Assembly: GCA_017354095.1 (NCBI GenBank)
Contig: JAFMRP010000043.1
Coordinates: forward strand, 1-12,998
Reading direction: 5' to 3'
DNA: 12,998 nucleotides
Source: Ktedonobacteraceae bacterium
GTDB taxonomy: Bacteria; Chloroflexota; Ktedonobacteria; Ktedonobacterales; Ktedonobacteraceae
In this document: one piece after another, positions 1-6,966 of the stretch
How positions within the stretch are numbered: the first letter of the stretch is position 1
Layout of the letters: each line of letters starts with the position of its first letter
Notes under the pieces: model-generated
Told to the model about the DNA's origin: nothing
Databases searched by the model: none
The model's input: the letters and a program-made list of their open reading frames with translations, nothing else
Position numbers and translations under genes: made by a program

Positions 1-414
1 TACATTGGCACGCACCGCTTGGCCAGACCAGATACGTTTCATCTGCTCCAGTTGCTCTTCCAGTCGTTTGCCGCGATATTCATACGGGACTCCTGCGGCG
101 AGATAGTCATCTTCTCTTCCACCAAGACCGAGTCCAAGGGTGAGACGGCCCCTGGAAAGGATATCCAGAGTTGCGCTTTCCTTAGCAAGCAAGGCGGCAT
201 TGCGAATGGGAGCGATCAAGATTTCTGTCATCAGGCGCACACGAGTGGTAAGAGCCGCCGCCGCTGCCAACGTCACGAGTGGTTCAAAGTTGGAGTAGAC
301 AAGGCGATCAAGGACAGCAAGGGTAGAGAAAGGGCCAGCGTCCACCTGTCTGACCCATGCACAAAACTGGTCTGGCGACTGTGTGGTTGGAGGAAGGCTT
401 AATCCTATTTTCAT
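1..414 (-). CDS. LLM-class (luciferase-like) flavin-dependent oxidoreductase, N-terminal part, cut by window edge
   Basis: The reverse strand is open from an ATG at 414 through the first base of the window, giving 138 codons with no stop, so the 3' part lies outside. The protein begins MKIGLSLPP, a typical first beta strand of the luciferase-like TIM barrel. It continues with the family core: DRLVYSNFEPLVTLAAAAA (about 36-54), TTRVRLMTEILIAPIRNA (56-73), and LAKESATLDILSRGRLTLGLGLGGRE (about 76-101), followed by EEQLEQMKRIW. Known members are about 280-340 residues and use reduced FMN or F420 to oxidise small organic substrates in the cytoplasm; cofactor and substrate cannot be decided here. 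A GGAG about 9 bases upstream supports the start. It is divergent from the oxalate decarboxylase gene. The family assignment is firm and the specific reaction is unknown. Confidence 0.9.
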   Translation of the reverse strand, partial: MKIGLSLPPTTQSPDQFCAWVRQVDAGPFSTLAVLDRLVYSNFEPLVTLAAAAALTTRVRLMTEILIAPIRNAALLAKESATLDILSRGRLTLGLGLGGREDDYLAAGVPYEYRGKRLEEQLEQMKRIWSGQAVRANV

Positions 415-764
415 CGTTCTTGCGCTCCATTCTTTGCAGGTATTTCTGCGCATCTGAGGTTCAGCACAAAAGCTTTACCAGTTGCGTCAGCGCCATCCGA
501 ACAAACGACACGAGAGAACAGACGCCTCAGCGCAGGGAAGTGGGTAATGTTTCTTGCAGTGGACCACCGAAGAGAGGATTGGGCATGCTGGCTCTGTTGG
601 AGAAATCGCCCACGGCTCCCAAGGGGTCAGAATCCTTGCCTCTCACCTGGGCAACCTCCTTTCTTCTTTTATCTTTTGCCAGCCTTGTATAGTGAAAAGG
701 AGAGGTGAACTGTGCATCTGTCTTACCATCCTCAGTCTGGCATAAAAGGAAGGATCAGAATAGA
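415..764. other. 350-base divergent intergenic region
   Basis: This lies between the divergent monooxygenase and oxalate decarboxylase genes. Forward-strand open frames here have no family resemblance and mostly no ribosome site. A TATAGT at 688-693 could be a -10 for the cupin gene, but no good -35 lies 16-18 bases upstream. A strong Shine-Dalgarno-like AGGAGAGG (698-705) precedes a GTG at 712, described separately. A short palindrome around 553-565 (CAGTGGACCACCG) was inspected as a T-box remnant and not accepted. Confidence 0.5.
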
Positions 765-843
765 ATGGATACCAAGAGACGGAAAATCATACAATCTCTG
801 GCTGCTGCTGGCGCCGCTGCTGCTATTCCCGGCCAGACCATAG
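712..843 (+). CDS. possible 43-codon leader ORF overlapping the start of the oxalate decarboxylase gene
   Basis: A GTG at 712 sits 6 bases after AGGAGAGG (698-705), a stronger ribosome site than that of the downstream gene. The frame runs 43 codons to TAG at 841-843 and ends in a hydrophobic stretch (LWLLLAPLLLFP). It overlaps the first 79 bases of the cupin gene in another frame, so its hydrophobic part may simply be the shifted reading of the alanine-rich signal peptide. If translated, it could couple or limit translation of the cupin gene. Only the ribosome site supports it. Confidence 0.2.
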   Translation: MHLSYHPQSGIKGRIRIEWIPRDGKSYNLWLLLAPLLLFPARP

Positions 844-2012
844 CTTCTCTTCCCTCGGCCGATGGCTTCCTGACGAGCGCCGACACCGTACCACAGCCAA
901 TTGAGGACGGTCTTGGGGCAACCGATCCCGGTCCACGCAATGTCACCCTTGATCTGCTGAATCCCGATATGTTAACGCCGCCACCGACCGACGCTGGCGA
1001 TATGCCGAACCTGAAGTTCTCATTTAGCAATGTTCCCATGCGGCTGACAGATGGTGGTTGGGCACGACAGGTCACGCAGGTTGATTTGCCAATTGCGACA
1101 AGCATCGCGGGTGTGAATATGCGCCTGAAACCGGGAGCGATCCGCGAGCTGCACTGGCATCCGGTGGCTGAGTGGGCCTATATGCTTGTTGGGACGGCCC
1201 AGGTGACCTGTCTTGACACGGAAGGTCGCAACTTTGTGGGAAATGTCGGCGTCGGCGACCTGTGGTACTTCCCTACTGGCTATCCCCATTCCATTCAAGC
1301 CCTGAATGAAGGTTGTGAGTTCCTGCTCGCCTTCGATAGCGGTAAATTCTCCGAGAACGACACCTTCCTGCTCAGTGATTGGTTCACACATACTCCTAAG
1401 GGAGTCCTGGCCAAAAATTTCGGCGTGCCTCAGAGTGATTTTCAGAATCTCCCCTCTCCATCACAGCGGTATATTTATCCAGGCAGAGTACCCGGTCCGC
1501 CATCAGTTATGCGGGTTTCCGACCCCTATGGTTCTTCGCCGCAAAGTTTCACTTACCGGATGCTGGCTCAGTCACCAATCCAGACCCCAAAAGGCACGGT
1601 ACGCATTGTGGATTCCCGCAGCTTTCATATCTCGAAGACTATTGCGGCAGTTTTGCAGGACATTGAGCCAGGCGGGGTGCGGGAGATGCACTGGCACCCG
1701 AATGCGGACGAGTGGCAATACTACATCGAAGGCAACGGGCGCATGACCGTGTTTGGGGCAGAAGGCAGGGCACGTACCTATGACTACCAAGCAGGGGATG
1801 TTGGTTACGCTCCCACGAATATGGGGCACTATATCGAAAATACAGGAGACACGACCTTGCGTTTCTTGGCCTTATTCAAAACCGCCCACTTTGCTGAAGT
1901 CTCTCTGGCCCAGTGGATGGCAGTAACGCCGCCCGAGCTTGTGCAGGGAGATCTGAATCTGCCTCAGGAAGTGATGAATGCTCTGCCGAAGAAAAAACCG
2001 TTCATCGTTTAG
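765..2012 (+). CDS. oxdC: bicupin oxalate decarboxylase (OxdC family) with Tat-like signal
   Basis: Predicted to be a manganese enzyme converting oxalate to formate and CO2. From ATG 765 (AAGGAAGGA about 10 bases upstream) it is 415 residues, close to the family's about 385 plus a signal. A GTG at 705 is also in frame, but its ribosome site is too close. Residues 1-25 carry twin arginines (TKRRKIIQS) then an alanine-rich stretch, a Tat-like export signal. Cupin 1: RELHWHPVAEW with metal ligands H130, H132, E136 and H175, plus the flexible lid SENDT (196-200) whose E197 matches the catalytic lid glutamate of Bacillus OxdC. Cupin 2: REMHWHPNADEW with H309, H311, E316 and H355. Conserved DLWYFPTGYPHSIQAL and YQAGDVGYAPTNMGHY blocks make the subfamily clear. 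The C-domain FLEIFK segment reads FLALFK, so a glutamate there is lost. An oxidase activity is less likely because the lid glutamate is kept. Confidence 0.93.
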   Translation: MDTKRRKIIQSLAAAGAAAAIPGQTIASLPSADGFLTSADTVPQPIEDGLGATDPGPRNVTLDLLNPDMLTPPPTDAGDMPNLKFSFSNVPMRLTDGGWARQVTQVDLPIATSIAGVNMRLKPGAIRELHWHPVAEWAYMLVGTAQVTCLDTEGRNFVGNVGVGDLWYFPTGYPHSIQALNEGCEFLLAFDSGKFSENDTFLLSDWFTHTPKGVLAKNFGVPQSDFQNLPSPSQRYIYPGRVPGPPSVMRVSDPYGSSPQSFTYRMLAQSPIQTPKGTVRIVDSRSFHISKTIAAVLQDIEPGGVREMHWHPNADEWQYYIEGNGRMTVFGAEGRARTYDYQAGDVGYAPTNMGHYIENTGDTTLRFLALFKTAHFAEVSLAQWMAVTPPELVQGDLNLPQEVMNALPKKKPFIV

Positions 2013-2134
2013 TAGACCTGATGAGAGTGATCCAGTAAAGGTAATCAACATTGACTTATGCTTGCTGAATCGACGAGAATCACTATTGCTCAGAAATCAC
2101 AATGAGTCTGCTGAAACCGGAAGTTGCCTCCTTC

Positions 2135-2163
2135 TCTGCTCTGGTGGCTATCGCCAGAGCAGA
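2135..2163 (+). terminator. hairpin downstream of oxdC, possible terminator
   Basis: TCTGCTCTGG (2135-2144) is an exact inverted match to CCAGAGCAGA (2154-2163) across a 9-base loop. Two further inner pairs (one T-G) are possible. It lies 122 bases after the oxdC stop. The following bases (ACCCCTTCTC) are only weakly T-rich, so intrinsic termination is uncertain. Confidence 0.35.
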
Positions 2164-2190
2164 ACCCCTTCTCATGTACGCTTTTCCTCT

Positions 2191-2248
2191 TGGTCTCCTG
2201 AGATCTGTTGAGATTTCCTCCCAAAGAAACCAGGATCTCGGGAGACTG
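2191..2248. repeat. long imperfect inverted repeat / RNA hairpin
   Basis: GGTCTCCTGAGATC (2192-2205) pairs with GATCTCGGGAGACT (2234-2247), allowing G-T pairs, across a 28-base loop that itself contains TTTC/GAAA. It lies between oxdC and the Nudix gene, about 115 bases before the latter's start, and has no following T-tract. It does not match any riboswitch core I recognise. Confidence 0.45.
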
Positions 2249-2327
2249 AGCGCGAGGGTACAGGGAACGGTTCAGAAAAAGGCCTCCAAACGCCCATTTA
2301 TGATAGAATAAGTCAACAACGTAATGA

Positions 2328-2353
2328 TCTATCCTTTATATCTATCCTTTATA
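2328..2353 (+). repeat. two tandem copies of a 13-base unit
   Basis: TCTATCCTTTATA occurs at 2328-2340 and again, identically, at 2341-2353. The second copy runs directly into the ribosome site AAGGAG (2353-2358) of the Nudix gene at 2365. Copy-number change here would alter the 5' leader length of that gene. Confidence 0.8.
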
Positions 2354-2364
2354 AGGAGCACTTA

Positions 2365-3204
2365 ATGGCTTCACACTTCCAACGCGCGTATCCACCGGCC
2401 CAACCCACCACCAGCCAGGTTCGCTGGTTCCCATTCCAAGGTCATAAGCTACTCGTACGCGAGCAGAACGGCCAGCTGGCGCTTTTGCACGGTGAGGATT
2501 TAAGCAGCGCTGGCCTCAATGTGAGTGCGACGCTGTATATCGGCACACTGGACGACACATCCTGCATGGCCTGTGAGGTCAGTTCTGAGCAGGAGCTACC
2601 GGCAGGCTGGCGCGAGGTCGATCTACGTGCGCTGTTCGGACAGGTTGATGATATTACTTACGCCGTCGCCGGCTATGCCTCGGTACTGCTGCTATGGCAG
2701 CGCAGCAGCCGCTTCTGTCCCGTCTGTGGCAGCGCAACCAGGCAAGAACATAATACATGGGGACGTCACTGCCCCGATTGCGGCACCTGCAACTATCCGC
2801 CTGTCACGCCCGCGGTGCTGGTGTTGATCCATGACGGAGACAGAGTATTGCTGACGCACAAGCCCGGTTGGGGCAAGCGCTACAGCGTCATCGCGGGTTT
2901 TGTCGAGCCGGGCGAAACCCTGGAAGAGTGCGCACGGCGCGAGGTGCTTGAGGAGGTGGGGGTCGAGGTCACGGACGTGACCTATAAAGGAAGCCAGCCC
3001 TGGCCTTTTCCGCATCAGTTGATGCTGGCCTTCACCGTACGCTATGTTAGTGGTGAGCCGCGCCCTGACCTGGAAGAACTGGACGATGCTGCCTGGTTCG
3101 CCTATGACGCACTGCCAGAGCTACCTGCACCCCTGAGCCTGTCGTATCAGCTGATCGCACAATGGGTCTCCTCACGACAAAAAACCAGTCACAATAGGAT
3201 ATAA
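2365..3204 (+). CDS. nudC: NADH pyrophosphatase / NAD-cap hydrolase, NudC family
   Basis: A Nudix enzyme of 279 residues that should cleave the pyrophosphate of NAD(H), giving NMN(H) and AMP; the family also removes NAD caps from RNA. Residues 1-110 match the N-terminal region in layout. A zinc ribbon follows with C118, C121, C136 and C139 (CPVCG and CPDCG). The Nudix box spans 178-200 with the pattern G-x5-E-x7-REVLEEVGV, including the metal-binding glutamates E193, E196 and E197. The diagnostic NudC signature SQPWPFPHQLM is at 210-220 and separates it from general Nudix enzymes. ATG 2365 follows AAGGAG by 6 bases. The next gene starts 16 bases after its stop, so the two are probably cotranscribed. 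Cytosolic; no signal or membrane segment. Confidence 0.95.
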   Translation: MASHFQRAYPPAQPTTSQVRWFPFQGHKLLVREQNGQLALLHGEDLSSAGLNVSATLYIGTLDDTSCMACEVSSEQELPAGWREVDLRALFGQVDDITYAVAGYASVLLLWQRSSRFCPVCGSATRQEHNTWGRHCPDCGTCNYPPVTPAVLVLIHDGDRVLLTHKPGWGKRYSVIAGFVEPGETLEECARREVLEEVGVEVTDVTYKGSQPWPFPHQLMLAFTVRYVSGEPRPDLEELDDAAWFAYDALPELPAPLSLSYQLIAQWVSSRQKTSHNRI

Positions 3205-3220
3205 GGAAAGGAACCAGCGC

Positions 3221-4042
3221 TTGCCAGCTATACGTGTAATGACCTTTAATGTGCGTGGCGATCACCATCCAGACGGAGTAAATGCCTGGGAACAGCGAGC
3301 GGATCTTAATGTGCGCACAATTCGTAAATATGCACCGGATGTTATCGGCTTTCAGGAGTGCCAACAAGGCAATATTGCTCTCTATAGAGAGCAGCTGCCG
3401 GAGTATGCCTACATGCCAGGCAATCAGACAGCGCCTGACGATCCAGAGCACAACCCTATTTTCTGGCGTAAAGAGCGTCTGCAGCTACTCGAAGCGGGGG
3501 AATTCTGGCTCAACGAAGCGCTTGAGCGTCACACTGTGGGTTGGGATGCTCACTTTGGGCGTACGGCCCACTGGACCAGATTGCGCCTGCTCGATAACGA
3601 GCGAGATTTTCTGCTGCTCAACACCCACCTGGATCACGAGGGAGAAACGGCGCGCCATGAGAGCAGCAAGCTGATCCTGCGCCAGTTAGACAGCCATGCA
3701 GATCTGCCTCTCATCGTCATTGGCGATTTTAATTGCACGCCGGGTACTTTAGCTTATGACGCCTTCTTGCAAGCAGGATTCACCGACACATTCCTTGCTG
3801 CAGGCAACCAGGACGGGAATCATTCCAGCACCTTCCATGCTTTTGGTGGCACAAAACCATCCTCCACAGGGAAGAAACCAGAGGCATTGCTAGAAAAAAG
3901 CTGGCGCATCGACTGGATTCTCTTTAAGGACAGGCAAGACCAACTGAGCCTTTCAGCCTGTACAATTATTCGGGACGCCGAGCCACCGCTCTATCCCAGC
4001 GATCACTATCCTGTCCTGGCTGAACTGCATTACGCCGAGTAA
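3221..4042 (+). CDS. endonuclease/exonuclease/phosphatase-family hydrolase
   Basis: A 273-residue metal-dependent hydrolase of the EEP (DNase I-like) fold. Visible catalytic blocks in family order: MTFNVRG with N10, GFQECQ with E46, LLLNTHLDH with N134 and H136, VIGDFNCTPG with D169 and N171, RIDWI with D231, and YPSDHYPV with D261 and H262. All expected active-site positions are present, so it should be active as a phosphodiesterase, nuclease or phosphatase, but the substrate cannot be read from sequence. The start is TTG 3221, with AAGGAAAGG 9 bases upstream. The in-frame ATG at 3239 would remove the first beta strand. No signal peptide is seen, so it is likely cytosolic. It follows nudC by 16 bases in the same orientation, suggesting a shared role in nucleotide or RNA turnover (inference). 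Confidence 0.88.
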   Translation: MPAIRVMTFNVRGDHHPDGVNAWEQRADLNVRTIRKYAPDVIGFQECQQGNIALYREQLPEYAYMPGNQTAPDDPEHNPIFWRKERLQLLEAGEFWLNEALERHTVGWDAHFGRTAHWTRLRLLDNERDFLLLNTHLDHEGETARHESSKLILRQLDSHADLPLIVIGDFNCTPGTLAYDAFLQAGFTDTFLAAGNQDGNHSSTFHAFGGTKPSSTGKKPEALLEKSWRIDWILFKDRQDQLSLSACTIIRDAEPPLYPSDHYPVLAELHYAE

Positions 4043-4141
4043 TAAAAGGAGGGGACTGCAGCGCTATCGTCCAACTTTTCTGAGGCATTTTCGTACATGT
4101 CATAGTTTGCAGAACGGCATGAGAGATCAGTGACTACAGGC

Positions 4142-4170
4142 GCATATGCTCTGCACTTATATGCTTTTTT
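4142..4170 (+). terminator. possible weak intrinsic terminator of the nudC-EEP unit
   Basis: GCATAT (4142-4147) pairs with ATATGC (4159-4164) across 11 bases and is followed at once by six T residues (4165-4170). The stem is short and A/T-rich, so strength is doubtful. Its place between the EEP gene and the promoter of the AAA+ gene fits. Confidence 0.4.
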
Positions 4171-4186
4171 GATCATAGTCACATCG

Positions 4187-4215
4187 ATCGCAGACTATCA
4201 TTTGTGTTTTATAAT
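4187..4215 (+). promoter_or_regulatory. probable promoter of the AAA+ ATPase gene
   Basis: A perfect TATAAT lies at 4210-4215, about 80 bases before the ATG at 4295. The -35 at 17-base spacing is poor (ATCGCA, 4187-4192), so the promoter may need an activator or depend mostly on the -10. Confidence 0.5.
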
Positions 4216-4294
4216 AGGCTATCATTCCGAAAAAACGAGTAACGAGAAATACTACAGCAGCATTTATCAGTAGCTGGTAGAGAAGAGAGGACTT

Positions 4295-6907
4295 ATGGCG
4301 GAGTTGCGTAACGCGGGTAACCCGGATAGCGGTGCGAATATCTATCCCGATGCCGATGCGTTTAAGGGTACAACAGCCAAGCTACCCAAAGAAGATCTGG
4401 CTGGAGATGTCACACAGGGTAGCACGGCCGAGACAGCGCAGGAGGAGCCTGCACAGCCTCCCCAGCACGAAGACCATCTGAAACTGGTCGTGATTGAAGG
4501 CATTCAGGTAGGACGTGGAGCTGCCCGCATCGATCCCGCAGACATGGCGCGCCTGGGTTGCCAGCCGGGCGACATTGTACTCATCACAGGCGCGCGCACC
4601 ACAGCGGCCAAGGTCATCCCCAGCGCCTTAGCGGAGCGTGGTCAGCAGACCATCCAGATGGATAGCCAGGTGCGCCAGAACAGCGCCTCTGGCCTGAGCG
4701 AGCGCGTCACGATTCGCAAGGCAAAGGTGCAAACGGCCGAAAAAATCACCCTGCTGCCGCTCAGTGGTGGGGCCCCCATTCAGGAGAGCGACCTGCAGTA
4801 TATCGCCCGTTACCTGGTCGGACTGCCGGTTGTCATCGGAGATCTTTTGCGTCTCGGCACGCCGGGCGCGGCTCCGCGCGAGTTTCTTATCATCGGCACC
4901 ACGCCGGCAACGCCCAGCTACACGCTGCACCGCAAAACAACCGGCGAGCTGCCTATCGCGCAACCGCCGCAGCCGGCAGCCGTAACAGATGTTGAAGCAG
5001 TACTGGTGCAGACGGGCACAGTCGTACGAGCCCAGGTGCGTGGAGCAGCCAGCAGCACACCTGGCCGCGTCAGTTACGAAGATATCGGCGGGCTGGGCAA
5101 AGAGCTGCAGCGTATCCGTGAAATGATCGAAATGCCGCTCAAATATCCGGCCGTCTTTGACCGCCTGGGTGTTGAGCCGCCCAAGGGCGTGTTGCTCTAT
5201 GGCCCTCCTGGAACCGGAAAAACGTTGATCGCGCGCGTCGTAGCGGCCGAGACAAACGCGGCCTTCTTCATCATCAACGGCCCCGAGATCATCAACAAAT
5301 TCTATGGTGAAAGTGAATCGCGCCTGCGCAACATCTTCCAGGAGGCCCAGAGGCGCGCACCAAGCATCATCTTTATTGACGAGTTGGATGCCCTGGCACC
5401 CAAACGCGCAGAAACCGGCGGAGAAGTCGAGCGGCGTATCGTTGGCCAGCTGCTCGCGCTGATGGATGGTCTCGCCTCACGCGGACAGGTAGTGCTGATT
5501 GGCGCGACCAACCAGCCCAATGCCCTTGATCCCGCCATGCGGCGTCCTGGACGCTTCGACCGTGAGATCGCGCTGCGCGTGCCTGATGTGCGCGGACGCC
5601 AGGAGATATTGACGATTCACAGCCGTGACGCCGCCATGGCCAACGATATTGACCTGGCCCGTATCGCGCAACTCACGCCTGGTTTCGTCGGAGCCGACCT
5701 GGAAGCGCTCTGCCGCGAGGCTGCCATGAACGCCCTGCGCCGCGTATTACCGCACATCGATTACCAGCGTGGGTATATTCCTTATGAGACGCTGGTCAAC
5801 CTGAACATCACCATGGCTGATTTCCAGACGGCACTGCGCGAGATCGAGCCATCGACGACGCGCGAAGTCTATGTGGAGGTCAGCGAGACCTCCTGGAACG
5901 ACATTGGCGGCATGGAGGATGTCAAAACAACGCTGACCGAGGGAGTAGAATGGCCACTGCGCTTCCCGGATGTCTATGCCAACGCTAAGGTCGAGCCGCC
6001 ACGCGGCATTTTGCTGTCTGGCCCTCCGGGATCGGGTAAAACCCTTATCGCCCGTGCCCTGGCCAACCAGTGTGAAGCCAGCTTCATCTCCGTGAAGGGC
6101 CCCGAGCTCCTTTCCAAGTGGGTTGGTGAGTCCGAAAAGGGGATACGCGAGATCTTCCGCCATGCCAAGCAGGCCGCGCCCTGTCTCGTCTTCTTCGACG
6201 AGATCGATGCGCTGGCCCCACGCCGCGGCAGTTCGCTTGACAGCGGAGCCGGGGACAGGGTTATTGCCCAGTTGCTGACCGAGATGGACGGCATCGAGGG
6301 GCGCGGAGGCGTCATTGTACTGGCGGCGACGAACAGGCCCGAGTTGATCGATCCTGCGTTGATGCGTCCGGGGCGCTTCGACATGGTCGTGGAGTTGCAA
6401 TATCCGAACGAGGTCGAGCGCCAGCAGATCTTCGCGGTGCACCTGCGTGGCCGGCCGCTCAGTTCTGAGGTCACATTTGAAGAGCTAGCCCGTCTCACTG
6501 GAGATTGCAGCGGTGCTGATATCGAGGGTATCTGTCGCCGTGCCTCTCTGCTCGCTCTGCGCGAGTGGATCTCGCCCAGGCTGAACGTTGGCCAGGTGCA
6601 GATTACGGAAGAGAAAGAAGGAGAAGTGGTGAGCGCGGCCACTACAGCCGAGAGCGAGCACAGCAGCGTGCCGCAGATACCTTCAACGCGCTTCCAGATT
6701 CGGGCTGAACACTTCGCCCAGGCGATCGACGAGCAGCGCGACCGTTACGAGTCCCAGCGAGCGGTCGAGGAAGAGCGTGAGCGAAAAGAGCGTGGGCGCC
6801 AGCGCCTGTTGAACATGGCGGCGGACGTCGATGAACGCCAGCAACAGAAGAAGCCGTTGCGCGGCTTCCGTCTCTGGCTGGCTCGCCTCTTCGGCCTGGC
6901 GTCGTAA
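4295..6907 (+). CDS. Cdc48/VAT-like double AAA+ ATPase
   Basis: An 870-residue protein unfoldase of the Cdc48/p97/VAT type, acting in the cytosol as a presumed hexamer that threads proteins through its pore. Domains: an acidic, probably disordered N-terminal tail (1-60); Cdc48 N-domain with double-psi barrel (about 61-155) and second subdomain (about 156-225); D1 (about 258-515) with Walker A GPPGTGKT (303-310), pore loop KFYGESE (335-341), Walker B IIFIDE (358-363) and arginine fingers R417/R420; D2 (about 530-760) with Walker A GPPGSGKT (576-583), pore loop KWVGESE (608-614), Walker B LVFFDE (631-636) and arginines R691/R694. Both ATPase sites look intact. An insert rich in Glu, Ser and Thr lies at about 770-797, then a charged helix (about 812-855) and a tail RGFRLWLARLFGLAS. 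Transcribed alone from its own promoter. Substrates and adaptors are not evident. Confidence 0.95.
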   Translation: MAELRNAGNPDSGANIYPDADAFKGTTAKLPKEDLAGDVTQGSTAETAQEEPAQPPQHEDHLKLVVIEGIQVGRGAARIDPADMARLGCQPGDIVLITGARTTAAKVIPSALAERGQQTIQMDSQVRQNSASGLSERVTIRKAKVQTAEKITLLPLSGGAPIQESDLQYIARYLVGLPVVIGDLLRLGTPGAAPREFLIIGTTPATPSYTLHRKTTGELPIAQPPQPAAVTDVEAVLVQTGTVVRAQVRGAASSTPGRVSYEDIGGLGKELQRIREMIEMPLKYPAVFDRLGVEPPKGVLLYGPPGTGKTLIARVVAAETNAAFFIINGPEIINKFYGESESRLRNIFQEAQRRAPSIIFIDELDALAPKRAETGGEVERRIVGQLLALMDGLASRGQVVLIGATNQPNALDPAMRRPGRFDREIALRVPDVRGRQEILTIHSRDAAMANDIDLARIAQLTPGFVGADLEALCREAAMNALRRVLPHIDYQRGYIPYETLVNLNITMADFQTALREIEPSTTREVYVEVSETSWNDIGGMEDVKTTLTEGVEWPLRFPDVYANAKVEPPRGILLSGPPGSGKTLIARALANQCEASFISVKGPELLSKWVGESEKGIREIFRHAKQAAPCLVFFDEIDALAPRRGSSLDSGAGDRVIAQLLTEMDGIEGRGGVIVLAATNRPELIDPALMRPGRFDMVVELQYPNEVERQQIFAVHLRGRPLSSEVTFEELARLTGDCSGADIEGICRRASLLALREWISPRLNVGQVQITEEKEGEVVSAATTAESEHSSVPQIPSTRFQIRAEHFAQAIDEQRDRYESQRAVEEERERKERGRQRLLNMAADVDERQQQKKPLRGFRLWLARLFGLAS

Positions 6908-6926
6908 ATCACGTTGAAAGCCTCAG

Positions 6927-6966
6927 CATCCACCATCTCTCGGAAAAAGATGGTGGATGTTTTTTA
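6927..6966 (+). terminator. intrinsic terminator after the AAA+ ATPase gene
   Basis: CATCCACCATCT (6927-6938) and AGATGGTGGATG (6948-6959) form a perfect 12-bp stem with a 9-base loop, followed by six T residues (6960-6965). It lies 20 bases after the TAA stop. Confidence 0.95.

Larger units (their letters stand above)
2013..2364. other. 352-base intergenic region with two hairpins and a tandem repeat
   Basis: There is no supported gene; open frames beginning at 1978 and 2102 lack ribosome sites and family resemblance. The stretch holds a 10-bp perfect hairpin (2135-2163), a larger imperfect hairpin (2191-2248), a TATGAT that could be a -10 (2300-2305) without a well-placed -35, and two tandem copies of a 13-base unit (2328-2353) that run into the ribosome site of the Nudix gene. 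Confidence 0.5.

Noticed and set aside
19..402. 127-codon forward frame at the left edge
   Set aside because: It is antisense to the luciferase-like monooxygenase, whose motifs are unambiguous on the reverse strand.
540..640. T-box-like segment (CAGTGGACCACCG) upstream of oxdC
   Set aside because: It only loosely resembles the T-box core, has no recognisable specifier stem or terminator, and the downstream gene is not a synthetase or amino-acid gene.
2102..2311. 69-codon forward frame between oxdC and nudC
   Set aside because: No ribosome site precedes the ATG, and the frame simply crosses two hairpins; no family resemblance.
5747..6642. Two long reverse frames (231 and 222 codons) inside the AAA+ gene
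   Set aside because: They are antisense to the intact, strongly conserved D1/D2 region, have no ribosome sites and no family resemblance; they reflect codon bias of the true gene.
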